The position numbers and the translations under genes were made by a program. From contig CM049988.1 in the NCBI GenBank assembly GCA_016630955.3, forward strand, positions 496,001-560,000: 64,000 bases of DNA. The letters are read 5' to 3'. Each line of letters opens with the position of its first letter. Position 1 is the first letter of the stretch. This DNA is from Didymella arachidicola. Lineage: Eukaryota; Ascomycota; Dothideomycetes; Pleosporales; Didymellaceae. The notes beneath the pieces are model-generated. The model ran no database searches. It saw only the letters and a list, made by a program, of their open reading frames with translations, and was not told the DNA's origin. Shown piece by piece: positions 10,462-20,618 of the stretch.

Positions 10462-11590
10462 CTAGCCCATTTGATGGTGAGCTACTGCTACCAGCTGCGG
10501 ATGAAGTGAGGTCGGTGCGCGTACCAAAGGATTCAGAGCCTGGGATTGGTCATGCCGTACTTGCTCTCTAAGAGGAACAGGTCAGTTACTGCCCTCATCG
10601 CTTCCTCTAAGTGATAGGTTATGTAAATGATCTCGTTGGCTATTGTCGCAACTGACTTCCTGAATGGGATCGTTGACGAGGCCGGAGGCATTGGTTTTGC
10701 TATAAAGTCGATGGATTTTAGTGGCTGATTTACTGTTTCGTTCCCAATTAAGTTATTGCAAATAGGCTTTGCTTCGTAGCACTTTTTCTTGCGTCGCCTT
10801 CCCGAAGTTGGTCATCAGATGACCGCGGCTGTTTAGAGAAGCTTTGAGAAACATGCGCCACAACTCAAGCAGTTCTGGCATAGCGCAGATGTACGATGTA
10901 GGCCGCTAAGCATACAGAACCCCGGTTTTCTCGTGGTTGGTTGGTTGATTCCTACTCGGTTTCAGCCGCGGAGCCCGCAGCTATGCCCGGTTGACAGGCG
11001 TGGCAGACAGCCGACCTTGATCCGCACCGCCCCACTTCACTCTCGAAAGAGCCATCTGTCCCCAGAGGCCTCCGTATCTGGCTTCTATCTACGACTATGT
11101 GCATTTCGTCTCTAGAAGTGACGTGCTTGCCTGTATTTGTGTTTTCTAAATTGCCTTCCTGTGTGTATGTCGTACTCGAAGGCCCATGTGTGTAACGTTG
11201 TTTCAAGGCTCGTAGAGGCACAGTTGCCTCATGCTTTGCGACTGCAATACCTTCAGCCTCCCCCTAGCGTTCAGCTGTCATGTGTGCTAGCTTGCCCTCG
11301 TGCCCCAAGGCCTGCAACGTGATCTCCGAACTCCGAGATTCTTTAGTGTTGTGATGCCGTCCACTAGGTTCCTATGCGGCTGTGTTGTGTGGTGTGACCT
11401 GCCACCAGGCGCTGCGGCAGCAGCATTCGTCGTAACGCGGCTTCACAAGAGCGATGCTCCGCCAGTGCGTGCCGTCGAGCCTATTGAGCATGAGAGCTCT
11501 CGCGCGAATCTCCTCAGACCTTTTCGGTTGTGTCGAACGGGCACCACTCCCTCAACACGTGGGGCGACAGTGGACGAGGCTGTCTGATGA
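10462..11590. other. Eroded accessory sequence without a supportable gene
   Basis: Short open frames only. The HET-like frame further right is closed by a TGA at 11588-11590, and I could not extend it upstream in any frame. Confidence 0.4.
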
Positions 11591-11860
11591 TCTGTATTAG
11601 AGGATTATCTTTGTCAGCTACAGGATGTTGCTTATGGCAGACGGCCGTTCTGCACATCAAAAGGCCATTTCGGAATCGGACCTTGCCAAATGGCACCTGG
11701 AGACCTTCTCTACCTACTCATTGGCACAGATGTTCCATATATTCTTCGTCCGGATAGCGACGGCAAGCTACGAATTGTCGGAGAAGCTTACGCGCACGGA
11801 ATCGTGGACGGGGAAGCTATGGAAGACGGTCCACCAGTCGATGTAATCGCCATGTGTTGA
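11591..11860 (+). pseudogene. C-terminal remnant of a HET-domain (heterokaryon incompatibility) protein
   Basis: One frame, open from 11591 to a TGA at 11858-11860, reads GRRPFCTSKGHFGIGPCQM, then APGDLLYLLIGTDVPYILRP, then LRIVGEAYAHGIVDGEAM and a short tail. This matches the conserved end of fungal HET proteins (RRFF.T..G..GLGP....GD.V..L.G...P.ILRP......GE.YVHGIMDGEA). The HET domain itself and some 400-500 residues that normally precede it are absent. In functional members this region follows the HET signalling domain. Here it is a decayed end with no start codon. Confidence 0.75.
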
Positions 11861-11920
11861 GAATCATGCGAGAGGCTAGTTAGTTTTTTCTTTCTCTCAG
11901 TTGATCTCACAGTTAAGGCG

Positions 11921-11962
11921 GTGCGGATTATCGTTTATGGCCATTCGCCATAAACGTTCGCA
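11921..11962. other. Near-perfect hairpin (inverted repeat)
   Basis: An arm pair CGTTTATGG / CCATAAACG (9 bp) is separated by a 5-8 nt loop, and the outer bases GTGCG / CGCAC pair too, leaving a small internal bulge. It lies 60 bp beyond the HET remnant. It could be a terminator-like RNA fold or a small transposon-end palindrome; nothing nearby decides between them. Confidence 0.6.
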
Positions 11963-12689
11963 CTGAATAGCAGTGTAAAGAGATACAAGGGCTATTGTCA
12001 ATGACAGGGCAGCATGCAGCCTTAGGGTGCGCAGTACCTCACCAAGCAAAGCTACCATCAGATCTCTGCTCTACCCTTACCCAGCGTTCATGAGCATCGA
12101 CAATCCAGACTCCTCATCACCCTCAAAGACCAAACGGAAGCACCTTATCACGCCCCTAATGATTGCAGTGCTCATGCAAGAAGCCGTTCGTTGTATGACC
12201 GTACAACAGCTGTATTCCCACGATATGCGGACCCTGTCCACCTTTATGCGTGCGTGCAAAGACGGCGTTCTTCCAGTGACACTCACTCCACTTGCCAAAG
12301 CGTAGGCTCAGATCTTGGTATACCGTATCATGCTAGTCTGTCCCCTGCTATGCCCGCTGCGTGAGACTATCCACTCTATTCTTAGAAGCCTCCTAACTCA
12401 TTATACACCCCTTTAATGAGCCAAAGCGACATCTAGTTACTTCTCATTATATGCATCGGTTGCGATGTGCTCGATAAGTATGAGGACGTGGTAGGTCGGA
12501 CGAGGGAACAACGGCGGGTCTGCGGAGCTGTAGAGCGGCGCGATGAAATATTACTTTAGCGTGCAAGCTTTCGCGTTAGCTATAAGTTGCGCGTTACACC
12601 TTATCTTGAAGTTGCATGATAACTGTATTGGAAGCTGGTTATGGTTGCATTTCGATGCTGGGTGTGTTCGTTGACATGAGCTATGCGCC
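11963..12689. other. Accessory intergenic sequence
   Basis: No supportable gene. The short + strand frame at 12027-12305 resembles nothing I know. Homology to the left repeat begins near 12690. Confidence 0.4.
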
Positions 12690-13201
12690 AGGGTCTTTAA
12701 TCCTGAGCCAGGTGTCCTAGAGCGCTTGGCAAGAGCACCGTACAGCCACACAGCCACACAGCCATAGGTCGCAGCAGCGGTAAATTACAGCTAAGCTACT
12801 TTAAGCTGGGTGTGCGGATCTTCCTTTTCTGGCACTTCTGGCAGGCAGGCTGGGAACTAGCACGGAAGCACGACACCCTCTCAAGCTCAAGCGCAGTGCT
12901 CGGGATAGGACGATGATATAGTAAGCTGCGATTTGACAGACTTTTGACAAGATGCATAAGCTTCTAACGCACCTACTGCTAGCCAAAGCGAGGCTGTCGC
13001 GTGGCGCTTATACTAAATTGTCGTATTGCACGGTACGTAGAGGCTATTTCTGAAAGACACCAGGAGAGAACAGACTGTGTAGCTCAAGGCTACTATTCCG
13101 AGAATATCTGTTCTTCTGGCTTATTGTTGCGTTTGTTGTGTTGGGGTGTGTCTGCAGCGTCCCGCCACACAAGGTGTCCCGTTACGCAGGGACGGACGTT
13201 A
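12690..13201 (-). repeat. Right copy of the ~0.5-kb inverted repeat
   Basis: Inverted copy of 6128-6660 (see that entry for landmarks). The last bases, GCAGGGACGGACGTTA, mirror the left terminus TAACGTCCATCCCTGC with a single mismatch in 16. Many differences between the copies are C/T or G/A transitions, compatible with age or mild repeat-induced point mutation. No transposase coding sequence follows on its inner side. Confidence 0.85.
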
Positions 13202-13365
13202 GCTCGGCAAATTTCTCGTTATACGATTATGTGGTAGGTCTCACAATGTCAGATAAGACAGATCGCGTCGACCTCGTGCATACAACTGTGAGTAAGTGAG
13301 TGCCAAGGATACAGCAGTATGCCAGTCCGACAGATTCAGATCTTTGGATTGGAAAAAAAGATGCT

Positions 13366-13452
13366 TACGGGCTGGGAGGATCGAACTCCCGACCTTCTGC
13401 GCTTTCAGTTGACGCTGTAAAGCAGACATCATAACCACTATAAACTGTCAGA
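13366..13452 (-). tRNA. tRNA-Val(UAC)-like gene with intron, acceptor stem unpaired (probable pseudogene)
   Basis: On the minus strand the D-arm (TAGTGGTTATGATG), anticodon stem TCTGC/GCAGA (13426-13422 and 13400-13396), anticodon TAC (13419-13417), variable loop AGGTC and T-arm GGGAG-TTCGATC-CTCCC are all canonical and resemble fungal tRNA-Val. A ~14-nt intron sits one base 3' of the anticodon (about 13415-13402), the standard place. The 3' acceptor strand AGCCCGT plus A finds no complementary 5' strand: the bases before the D-arm (around CTGACAGTT) do not pair. It is therefore probably a pseudogene or truncated copy. Confidence 0.6.
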
Positions 13453-13621
13453 ACCAGACATGACTTGGAGCTTTGACCTTTACATACCTAGACTAAGCCC
13501 GCCAGTTACTGTTGTAGTTGCTAGTTTGATGACATAAGCACGGCGAAGGATGCTTATAACTTGCGTCCATCACGGCCGGCTTAGTGTGGCTACTTCTGCC
13601 GCATCCCTTGGGAGCAAGCAC

Positions 13622-14932
13622 TCATTCATGATGCGACGTCGGTGTTCCATGACACACTATCTCTTTCGGCCACTCCATCCAGTCACTCCAGTACGGGCCG
13701 AGACACTGATCAACAACCTCGACAATACTCCTCCCGCAGCCTTCCATCCACCAATGGTAATCCAATCCGTGAATCAAGGCCCCAAAGCATGCAAATATGA
13801 TCATGGCTGTTGGCTGCCTCTGACTGAGAAGCTCAAAGTACGCTGCAGGTGCGACAGATACCCAGATGAAAGGCCCCGATCCGGGGAGGTAATTCGCCTT
13901 TCGGGGGCTCTCGTCCTCACCCCATGTGGCAGATTGCTTCAACCACATATTGCACTGTCTTAGCGCGAGGAGTGTCTTTTCGTAGACATCTGTCTGCTCA
14001 CTATCCTTCGAATTGCTCTCGCGCCAGATATCGCTGATCCGCTTGATCTGTCGATCATCCGGGTCATCCGTCAGATCGGGTTGCAATTCCATCCATCTCT
14101 CGATATCGAGTAGAGAGCTGAGAGGACCCAGAGCGACCTGTTGGTGAGTGCGCTCCATGACAGGACCCAGGCCACGGATCAGAGGGATCCACGAAGCACC
14201 CAAGACGCGCGACGTATGAGCCGCCGCGTTCGCTCCCGCGTCATCGTTGTAGAGTGGGCCAAACGAGATGAATGCGTAGAAGAATGTCAATACGGCATTT
14301 GCGAAGATGCAATTGTCATGTTCTGGATCGGTGTCCTGCTGTAGACTTTCCATGAGTCCCGTAATGGCCTGGCTATGGTGCTGCCCAGCGACCATCATAG
14401 CCGTGTCGCGATTGGCAGGGTCCAGATAGGCACGATGGAGAGCTGCAAGGCTGAGGATCCTGCTCATCAACGCACCATCCTTAAAGGCAAATTGTGGAAA
14501 GCCCGATTGCCATATGTAGTTCACTGATGGCGATTGAACTATATTGGGACTTGTGACCATGGTCCAGTGGTGGAGCAATGCGAGGTCGCTGAGCGTGTAG
14601 AGGGTCGAGTTAGTCCCAACGGTACTCTCATAACTGGTAGGATACGGGTTGTGTGACGTTATCGCTTGTTGAGACGGTGTTCCAGCCGGCGTCGCCGCAC
14701 TTGTTGATCGAGTTGCGCTCCTTCGTGACCTTGCAGGAGGTTCTGATTGATAGACGCACTTGACAAGATGGCGCATGCAATGCGCGCATGAAGGCTTCTC
14801 TTCGCCACACTTTGTTCCCGGCGCTTAGCCAGGAAGGCATGTTATAAGGTCTGGGCATACCTTGATACGTCGTCGCTTGCATTCATCGCATCCTGCTCGT
14901 GACTTTCGATGTGCTCGACGTGTTTGGCCCAT
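13622..14932 (-). CDS. Zn2Cys6 fungal transcription factor
   Basis: Two exons, 14932-14861 and 14809-13622, give 419 residues. The 51-nt intron splits the zinc cluster: exon 1 ends GCDECKRRRIK and exon 2 continues CGEEKPSCAHCMRHLVKCVY, giving the six cysteines in the C-x2-C-x6-C-x6-C-x2-C-x6-C pattern. The rest is helical and resembles the fungal-specific transcription factor C-terminal region (PF11951-like), starting near SDLALLHHWT. A nuclear regulator that binds CGG-type sites is expected. It is transcribed in the same direction as the RTA1 gene upstream (274 bp away), so co-regulation or regulation of that gene is possible but unproven. An internal ATG-only reading would miss the zinc cluster. 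Confidence 0.88.
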
Positions 14933-15205
14933 AACGGACTAGTGTCCACACATTCCGAGCTACAACAGAGATGATTTTACCCGCGTAATCTGGGTCAAGT
15001 ATGACAATTCTGAGGAGGTGAGTGAAGAAAGGAGTCGATTGCTCGGTGATGTCTAACGATACGAAAAGCGAAGTACGCCCCCGGTCCGGCGTTTTCCCAA
15101 CATAGATGCGCTAAAAAATCCCAGCTCGGATCTCAAAGCTTTCTGCCTGCGCTCATTTCCAGCCATCGCGCCTTGGACGCGACGACGATCGTAGTCCTCA
15201 GGAGC

Positions 15206-16095
15206 TCACACATTGTCCCCCCTCTGTTGCAGATCGATAATGCTTTCAGACTTTCCGAGCCTCGAATGTCTGCCCACGCCGAAGACTTCTGCCGCGTACA
15301 CAAAGTGCATCATGATCTGTACGATCAACATAGGAGCTGCGTCGAAGATGTACAAGTAAACCTCGTGGGTGACGAGGTAGCCGCTGTGTCCTTGGGCAAA
15401 CTCGATTACACGGAAGATACATCTCAGGATGATGATGACCGCAGCAGCAAGCACCATCTTCAGAAGTGTATCCCACGAGTGCTTGCCATACTGTGGGATG
15501 GCGTATTGCTTTGATGATTGGGACATGCGCTTCCAGAAGATCAGTGAGATGATGAGGAAGAACCCGAGGAAGAGAAGCTGGACAAAGAGACCAATCAACA
15601 TGATCTTCTGCCCCATGTCCGCCATGCTCGCTACTGCCATCATGCCACCGCCGCCAGACTGCATGAAGAAAGAAACTACATCTCCGCAAACAAACACCTT
15701 TGTCACCAACGTCGGACGAATGACTGAAGCCTCTGCGGCATTGACGAAAAGAACGAGTCGGCCGTATATCATGTATATCGTAGCGGCGTAAAGCGAAGGA
15801 GGGAGGATGATGAACAAGGACTGCCCGATGTATGGCCACATAGCGGCAGGAGACCCTGCAGAGATGAACCTGACTGCGTATCCTACAGTCATCACTGACC
15901 AAAGTTAGCACTTGTCTTCAAACGCTGAAGATTTTGCGTACTCAAAGCGCCCACAACGAAGGAGGTGTAGAACCATGCTCTTGATCTGATTAATTGGAAC
16001 AGGTGGTATGCGGCGCTTATTCCAAACAGTCCAGCTGCGATCAGGCAAGCAGGCTTGCTCGGTGAGTATGGGTAGATGCCATTTTCGCCCGCCAT
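15206..16095 (-). CDS. RTA1-family seven-helix membrane protein
   Basis: Two exons, 16095-15942 and 15894-15206 (47-nt intron, TTG A|GTACGC..GGTCAG|TG), give 280 residues. The intron has a CTAAC branch site. The protein has about seven hydrophobic segments and the RTA1 signature regions: an early AAYHLFQ, FVCGDVVSFFMQSGGGG in the middle, and ILRCIFRVIEFAQG toward the end. RTA1-like proteins are fungal plasma-membrane proteins linked to lipid translocation and resistance to membrane-active compounds (Rta1, Rsb1). The start at 16095 (MAGENGIYPYSPSKP) is the only in-frame ATG before the first helix. Length is usual for the family. Confidence 0.9.
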
Positions 16096-17377
16096 GTTGA
16101 GAGTCTGATTTCGCACGCTAGAGATCACCGGAATTGAAGGGCGCGGGAGGATGAGCGTCGATCGTGGAGAGGGATAAAATGGCCGATTGAAAGAAAGTGA
16201 CTAGAATATGAATTGAAACGGTGCAATGATCTCTAGTAATCGAGATGAATTGCATGCTTAAAGCCACTAGATGCACCTATATCAAGATCCAGACAGGAAG
16301 ACGTTGCGACCGTCTCTTGGACCCACACATATACGTCCGTATATGCTATACGGGCGCACTGACCCAGTTTCAGAGCACAGCCACGCGTCTGTCAGATTGT
16401 TCCCCTGGAATTCCACAGATCGGGTAGTGAACGGGATGCGCCAGTAGCTCCCGGCCACCGTAAAGCGTATGCACTGTGAAAAAATGCTGTTGGTCTACGA
16501 AAAATAAACAACTTGTGGATACTCGGACCAGTCGTACATAGGCGCCAAGGCTGTCCCTTCTAGGCCTTTCTCTTCGGTGTCATCGAACGACAAGAACGAG
16601 AACGAAATACGTCCGAAAGCTCCCACGTTCATGCGCTGATTAGGTCGCAAATGGTCTGCTCAACGCTTGCTCCGATCTTGGTGGGGCGTTCTCAACTGCT
16701 CGACATATTGTAGACAGATTTTTACAATGAACGCTCTTACCGATACCAATTTACTACTTGACAATCCCGCTGTCAGGAGATAACCGAATCTGAATAGTTC
16801 GTTATCGAAGGCCAGATAGATCCTTTGTTGGGCACTCTTATCCTGCAAGTCATGCCCAACATTTTTGCGTCGGCTGCCTTTCTCGACTGTCTCGGGACTG
16901 CACATACTTGATACTGACGTGAACGGTGGGTGAGCATTGGTTCAGAAAGATTGATACAGGTTCACAAGGTTACTAGAGGGCGCTGATGGAGTACAATTCG
17001 CTCAGCGCGCTTCACAAATCGACTCGCACTCAGAGGGTCTAGCACTACTAACGAATAAGAGAGCCCCAAAGCCTTTTCATCGTACTTTATTCCACAATTT
17101 TTGATCCTATAGAAGCAGAAGGGAGACTTGTTTTGACTTTTTTACGCTCGGCGTTGGCATACCAAACTTTTGCAATTGACGGCTTGCCGTGGTTCAGAAA
17201 GACCCTGAAGCTCCATTTGACCTTCTGCTGTACCATGGTTCCTGCTATCTGGAGGATCACAGAGGCTGTAAGATCTCCGATAGCTCCAGATTCTTCTCGT
17301 GCCAACACGGAACTATCATACGAACTCCACGATCCCAAATCCTCACAAATAAACAGTCCCTCAACGTTACCGTCATC
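16096..17377. other. Intergenic: two divergent promoters
   Basis: Holds the RTA1 promoter on the left and that of the small secreted protein on the right. An open minus-strand frame at 17338-17087 (83 residues) reads smoothly, but I do not recognise it. No RNA gene seen. Confidence 0.4.
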
Positions 17378-17852
17378 ATGAAGTTCACCACCACACTGAG
17401 CCTGTTCGCTATGTGCAGCACTTTCACCTTCGCGCTTCCCACAAATTCTTCTCAGGCTACTGCCCTCTCTCTAGCTGTATGTATCATCTCCCTTTTCTTG
17501 TGAAAATTTGTCTGATGAAAACAAAGCCACGTGAATTCAGCTGCCACATCCGCAACTGCCTCAGTATCTGCGGCGACAGTGAGGTCTGCTACACCGTGTG
17601 CATCAAGCAGCCAAAGGTACGCCATAAGCAGACAACATTGAAGCGCTATATTAACAATTCGGGCAGTACGCTTCATGCGACTACAAAGCAAGTGAAACTA
17701 CAGCTGCTACGGTTGACCGTACCATGTTGGTAGCCAACAGCACTACAGTAACCAGCGGCACTGCTGTGGTCAAGAATAAAGAGTCTGATGGACTTGAGAA
17801 CTCGGAGCCAAGGAAAGCATGCTGGTGTCCTCTGCCTTGGGTCTGCTGCTAG
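17378..17852 (+). CDS. Small secreted cysteine-rich protein (effector-like)
   Basis: Three exons are inferred: 17378-17476, 17527-17616 and 17667-17852, giving 124 residues. Both introns are 50 nt and in phase 0. Residues 1-19 form a signal peptide (MKFTTTLSLFAMC.. ending near FALP). The mature part has ten cysteines: CHIRNCLSICGDSEVC, YTVC, a Cys in YASCDY, and a closing ACWCPLPWVCC. There is a Thr/Ser-rich middle with possible N-glycosylation (NST). The even cysteine number and small size fit secreted disulfide-stabilised fungal proteins, including candidate effectors or antimicrobial peptides; no family is recognised. The first acceptor (AAAG at 17526) is less orthodox than TTCAG at 17540, but only the former keeps the cysteine-rich frame open into exons 2 and 3. 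Confidence 0.7.
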
Positions 17853-18290
17853 TGGGTGTCTGTTTGTGACGTTGCAGCTTAAAGCTCACGGGAAGGGAGA
17901 GTAGAGTCATGTCTATATGAGCTTCAAATGTTAGACCTTTAGTCTTATTCTCGTTTATAAGGTCTCAGTCAAGAAGGGTTCCACTGACAGCTTTCGATAA
18001 CAACTGAGTGATCTGGAGCTTGCGCGTTGAGGGTAGTGTGCCCGAGCGTACTGTATGCCCGGGGGTTTTGAAGACTACTATCATGCTTAATGTCATTAGC
18101 GGCGAGTTTTGAATATTGCTGTGCAGCACTAATGACGTGCTTCTCTAATGGAACTCCCAAGGTAGTGGGTCCCCGGGAGAGTACGCGAAGATGAAGGATT
18201 ATTGTGATTGATCGGTTGTTCATAGACAGGCTGGCTACCGGTGATATAGAGCCGCCTTTACCTTCTCTTTCATTGCATCTCGGTAGCAGA

Positions 18291-19300
18291 CTAAGCACGG
18301 GCTTTTGGAAGGGTGTAGCCTCCCATGTCGTCAAAGAATCTGCCGCCCTCCGCCATGACATTTGCAATATCCTCGCCCAGCCACTCTTTGGTCAAAGCTG
18401 TCCGTAACGTTTCAATCTCTCTCACAAAGCTTCCTGCTACCTAGTTGAACAGATTCAGCAATCGCGCCGAGTGTCCGAGAACAAATAGCATACCAGGACA
18501 CTGTGGCCTTTTCTTGTAGGATCAGTGCTTGTTGCCACAATAGCATCAGCGACACCCTCTACGGTGTTGGCGGGTAGCCCCCTCTCTTTCCACTTTTCCG
18601 AGTAGCCAGTGGTGATGTAGGTGGGTGTGAAGAACGGCGCAATTACATTGACCCGCACACCAAGCTCGGCTGCTTTCTTTTGCGATGCTCGAGCCAATCC
18701 AACAACGCCGTGCTTCGAAGAGATGTACGAGACGACGCCGGTGCCTCCAAAGTACCCAGAAGTCGAGGCGATCAGAATGATTGATCCTCGCGCACCATCA
18801 GAATCTGGTGCATTTGACTGCATAGCATGCATTGCTAGACTGAGGGCTGCTATACGTCAGCTCTGTGTTAGCAATAGATCGAGGAAGCTTTTACTGTTCA
18901 TCGTGCCCTTTAAATTGACGTCGATGATCTTGTGCGCTTCCTTTGGCTCTTTCAGTTCACCGCCCACATCTTCTTCGAAATCGAAGAAGCCTCTACTTTC
19001 CATCAACGCAGCATTTGCAATGACGATGTCGATTTGGCCGAATTTCTCTTTCGCGGTTCGAAACAAGCTACGCATGGCTTGCCAATCCGTGATGTCGGTC
19101 TCATGGTAGAGACCGCGATGTGGCTCCGATAAAGAGGTGATGAGCGATTCCGCAGCATCTTTCGCGAAAGAGAGGTCCGCAATAACGACATTGGAGCCAT
19201 GCGCGTGAAAGCTGCGTATCGTCTGAGCACCAATACCCCCTGCTCCTCCTGTCACAATGACGGTCTTTGGACGTCCAGAAGGTAGGAGAAAGGCAGACAT
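18291..19300 (-). CDS. Short-chain dehydrogenase/reductase (classical SDR)
   Basis: Three exons, 19300-18895, 18846-18494 and 18440-18291, give 302 residues. Phases agree (A|CC, then phase 0). The NAD(P)-binding loop TGGAGGIG is near residue 18, an NAA motif follows in VIANAALM, and the active site has Ser in ILIASTSGYF and the Tyr/Lys pair in YISSKHGV. An acidic residue in VVIADLS at the end of the second strand suggests NAD preference, as inference. The third exon restores the C-terminal tail (VAGSFVREIETL...), which an unspliced reading would replace by a short nonsense tail. Substrate unknown; many relatives reduce ketones or act in secondary metabolism. Confidence 0.87.
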
Positions 19301-19667
19301 AGTGATGCTTTGAATTCAGGTGTGCTGATAGGAAGCAAGTCCCGGCGCATGCACTGTCGACGAAATTGCCGCAAGCACTTATGTACCTCTATGGTAAAAA
19401 TCACGCCTTATTGTGCAGTCCAAGTTGGCTAGAGTAATTATCCACATCATTTGAAGGAGAAAGACAGCCGGAAGGAACTGGTCGGGGAGACTTGCAAGTT
19501 CCCGACGCGTGGAGCGGGCTACCCCTCACGGCGCTAATTTTGGAGACGCGTTTGGGTGATGACCTCATTGCTGTTTTCATCACACTGGTTGAGATGGGCA
19601 GAGATGTACCGATTTATGTACGACAAAGGTCTCTGCAATTTGAAAGAATTGCAGGCAAGACACCAAC
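19301..19667. other. Shared promoter between the SDR and the AhpD-like gene
   Basis: The two genes are divergent and separated by 367 bp. No further gene is seen. Confidence 0.5.
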
Positions 19668-20618
19668 ATGGCTGCTCACGATATACCGATACCTCGAGAC
19701 CCTACGGACGATAAGGCTCTTGCCATGTTCAAGGCTGTAGAAGAATTGTTTCCATCAAGATCATTGGGAGAGGACAGGTGGTACATCCTGGCTGTCAGTC
19801 CATCTTTACATCCTTCTATAGCGGACTCCGGTGCTGACGCTAGTAGCTCGCGGCTATGGTGGGCGGTGGCCTACCTAGCTTTGCGCCCCTTCTTTACAAA
19901 GAGCTCATCAAGCGTCCTGAGCATCAGAGTCCTGAACAACGACAGGCTTTGATGCGGAGAATTAGAGAGACTCTCTTCAAGCTCATCGTTATCGTTGGCG
20001 TTTGCAAGCCTCTGGAAGCAATCTTCGATATCGATGCTATAACGAGGCCAGAAGACAATAATTACTCGTTCTTGAGGTAAACCATATTTCATGCTTGGAT
20101 TTGATGCGCAAGCTAACTCGTATTAGAGAGGGATGGCAGTGTGACGAAGCGAATGCGAAGCGTGGCTTCGAATGGCAGAATCGCCTGTACCAACAGAATC
20201 AAGGCGCCATCGACAACGTGCTAGCATCGCAACGAGACTTCGGTGAGCCTTTCACAGTATGAGCGCGATGTTAATCCTGTTACTGATACATGTTGCAGAC
20301 TGGACAAGCAAGCAAATCACCTATGGACTATATCTATCTGATCACAGCATCTTGAATGATGTAGAGACTGAAATTACGGTCCTGTCTGGCATTATGATAC
20401 AGAACTTGCCGAGAGAGACGGGCTAGCATCTCAGAGGTACGAGGAGAATCGGCGTCAGTGTTGAAGATGTCGAGAATCTTCAGCAATGTGTAAGTTGGTG
20501 CGCAGGCACAGTTCAAGGGTCCTTGCTTACCTACAACCAGATCGAGCTCGTAGCGGGATTCTGCAGACTACGTCTGCACAGAGTTCCAAGGGTCGCAGAC
20601 ATTGAACATGAGGTCTAG
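19668..20618 (+). pseudogene. AhpD/carboxymuconolactone-decarboxylase-like gene with one in-frame amber codon
   Basis: Five exons keep frame throughout: 19668-19793, 19847-20076, 20127-20242, 20299-20489 and 20541-20618. The product would be 245 residues, but codon 200 is TAG (20424-20426). Text before it reads DHSILNDVETEITVLSGIM, then NLPRETG; after it HLRGTRRIGVSVEDVENLQQC continues in the same frame, crosses a good intron (TGT|GTAAGT..CCAG) and ends normally at 20616-20618. Fungal relatives, from memory of the family, have Trp before HLRGTRR, so TGG to TAG is the simplest change. These proteins share the all-helical AhpD fold and are often called carboxymuconolactone-decarboxylase-like; the role is not established. 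If not suppressed, the stop leaves 199 residues without the last 46. Confidence 0.65.

Larger units (their letters stand above)
6128..13201. mobile_element. Segment bounded by long inverted repeats with TA ends (candidate composite or paired transposon remnants)
   Basis: The left repeat (6128 to about 6660) and the right repeat (about 12690-13201) are inverted copies of each other, roughly 75-80% alike by eye. Homology stops on both sides at exactly the same outer terminus: TAACGTCC at 6128 and GGACGTTA ending at 13201, with different flanks beyond. A shared terminus ending in TA is what Tc1/mariner/pogo elements leave, since they insert at TA. Inside are a broken pogo-type transposase, an AIM9-like kinase gene, a beta-helix fragment and a HET remnant. 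Either the whole 7.07 kb is one element with unusually long inverted ends, or two copies of one family inserted in opposite orientation and each lost its other end. The second view is conservative; I cannot decide from one copy. Confidence 0.6.

Noticed and set aside
12027..12305. 92-codon + strand frame as a gene
   Set aside because: No recognisable content and no splice context; lies in eroded accessory DNA.
17527..17616. Alternative acceptor TTCAG at 17540 for the secreted protein
   Set aside because: With the phase-0 donor it gives an early stop, whereas the AAAG acceptor keeps all three exons open.
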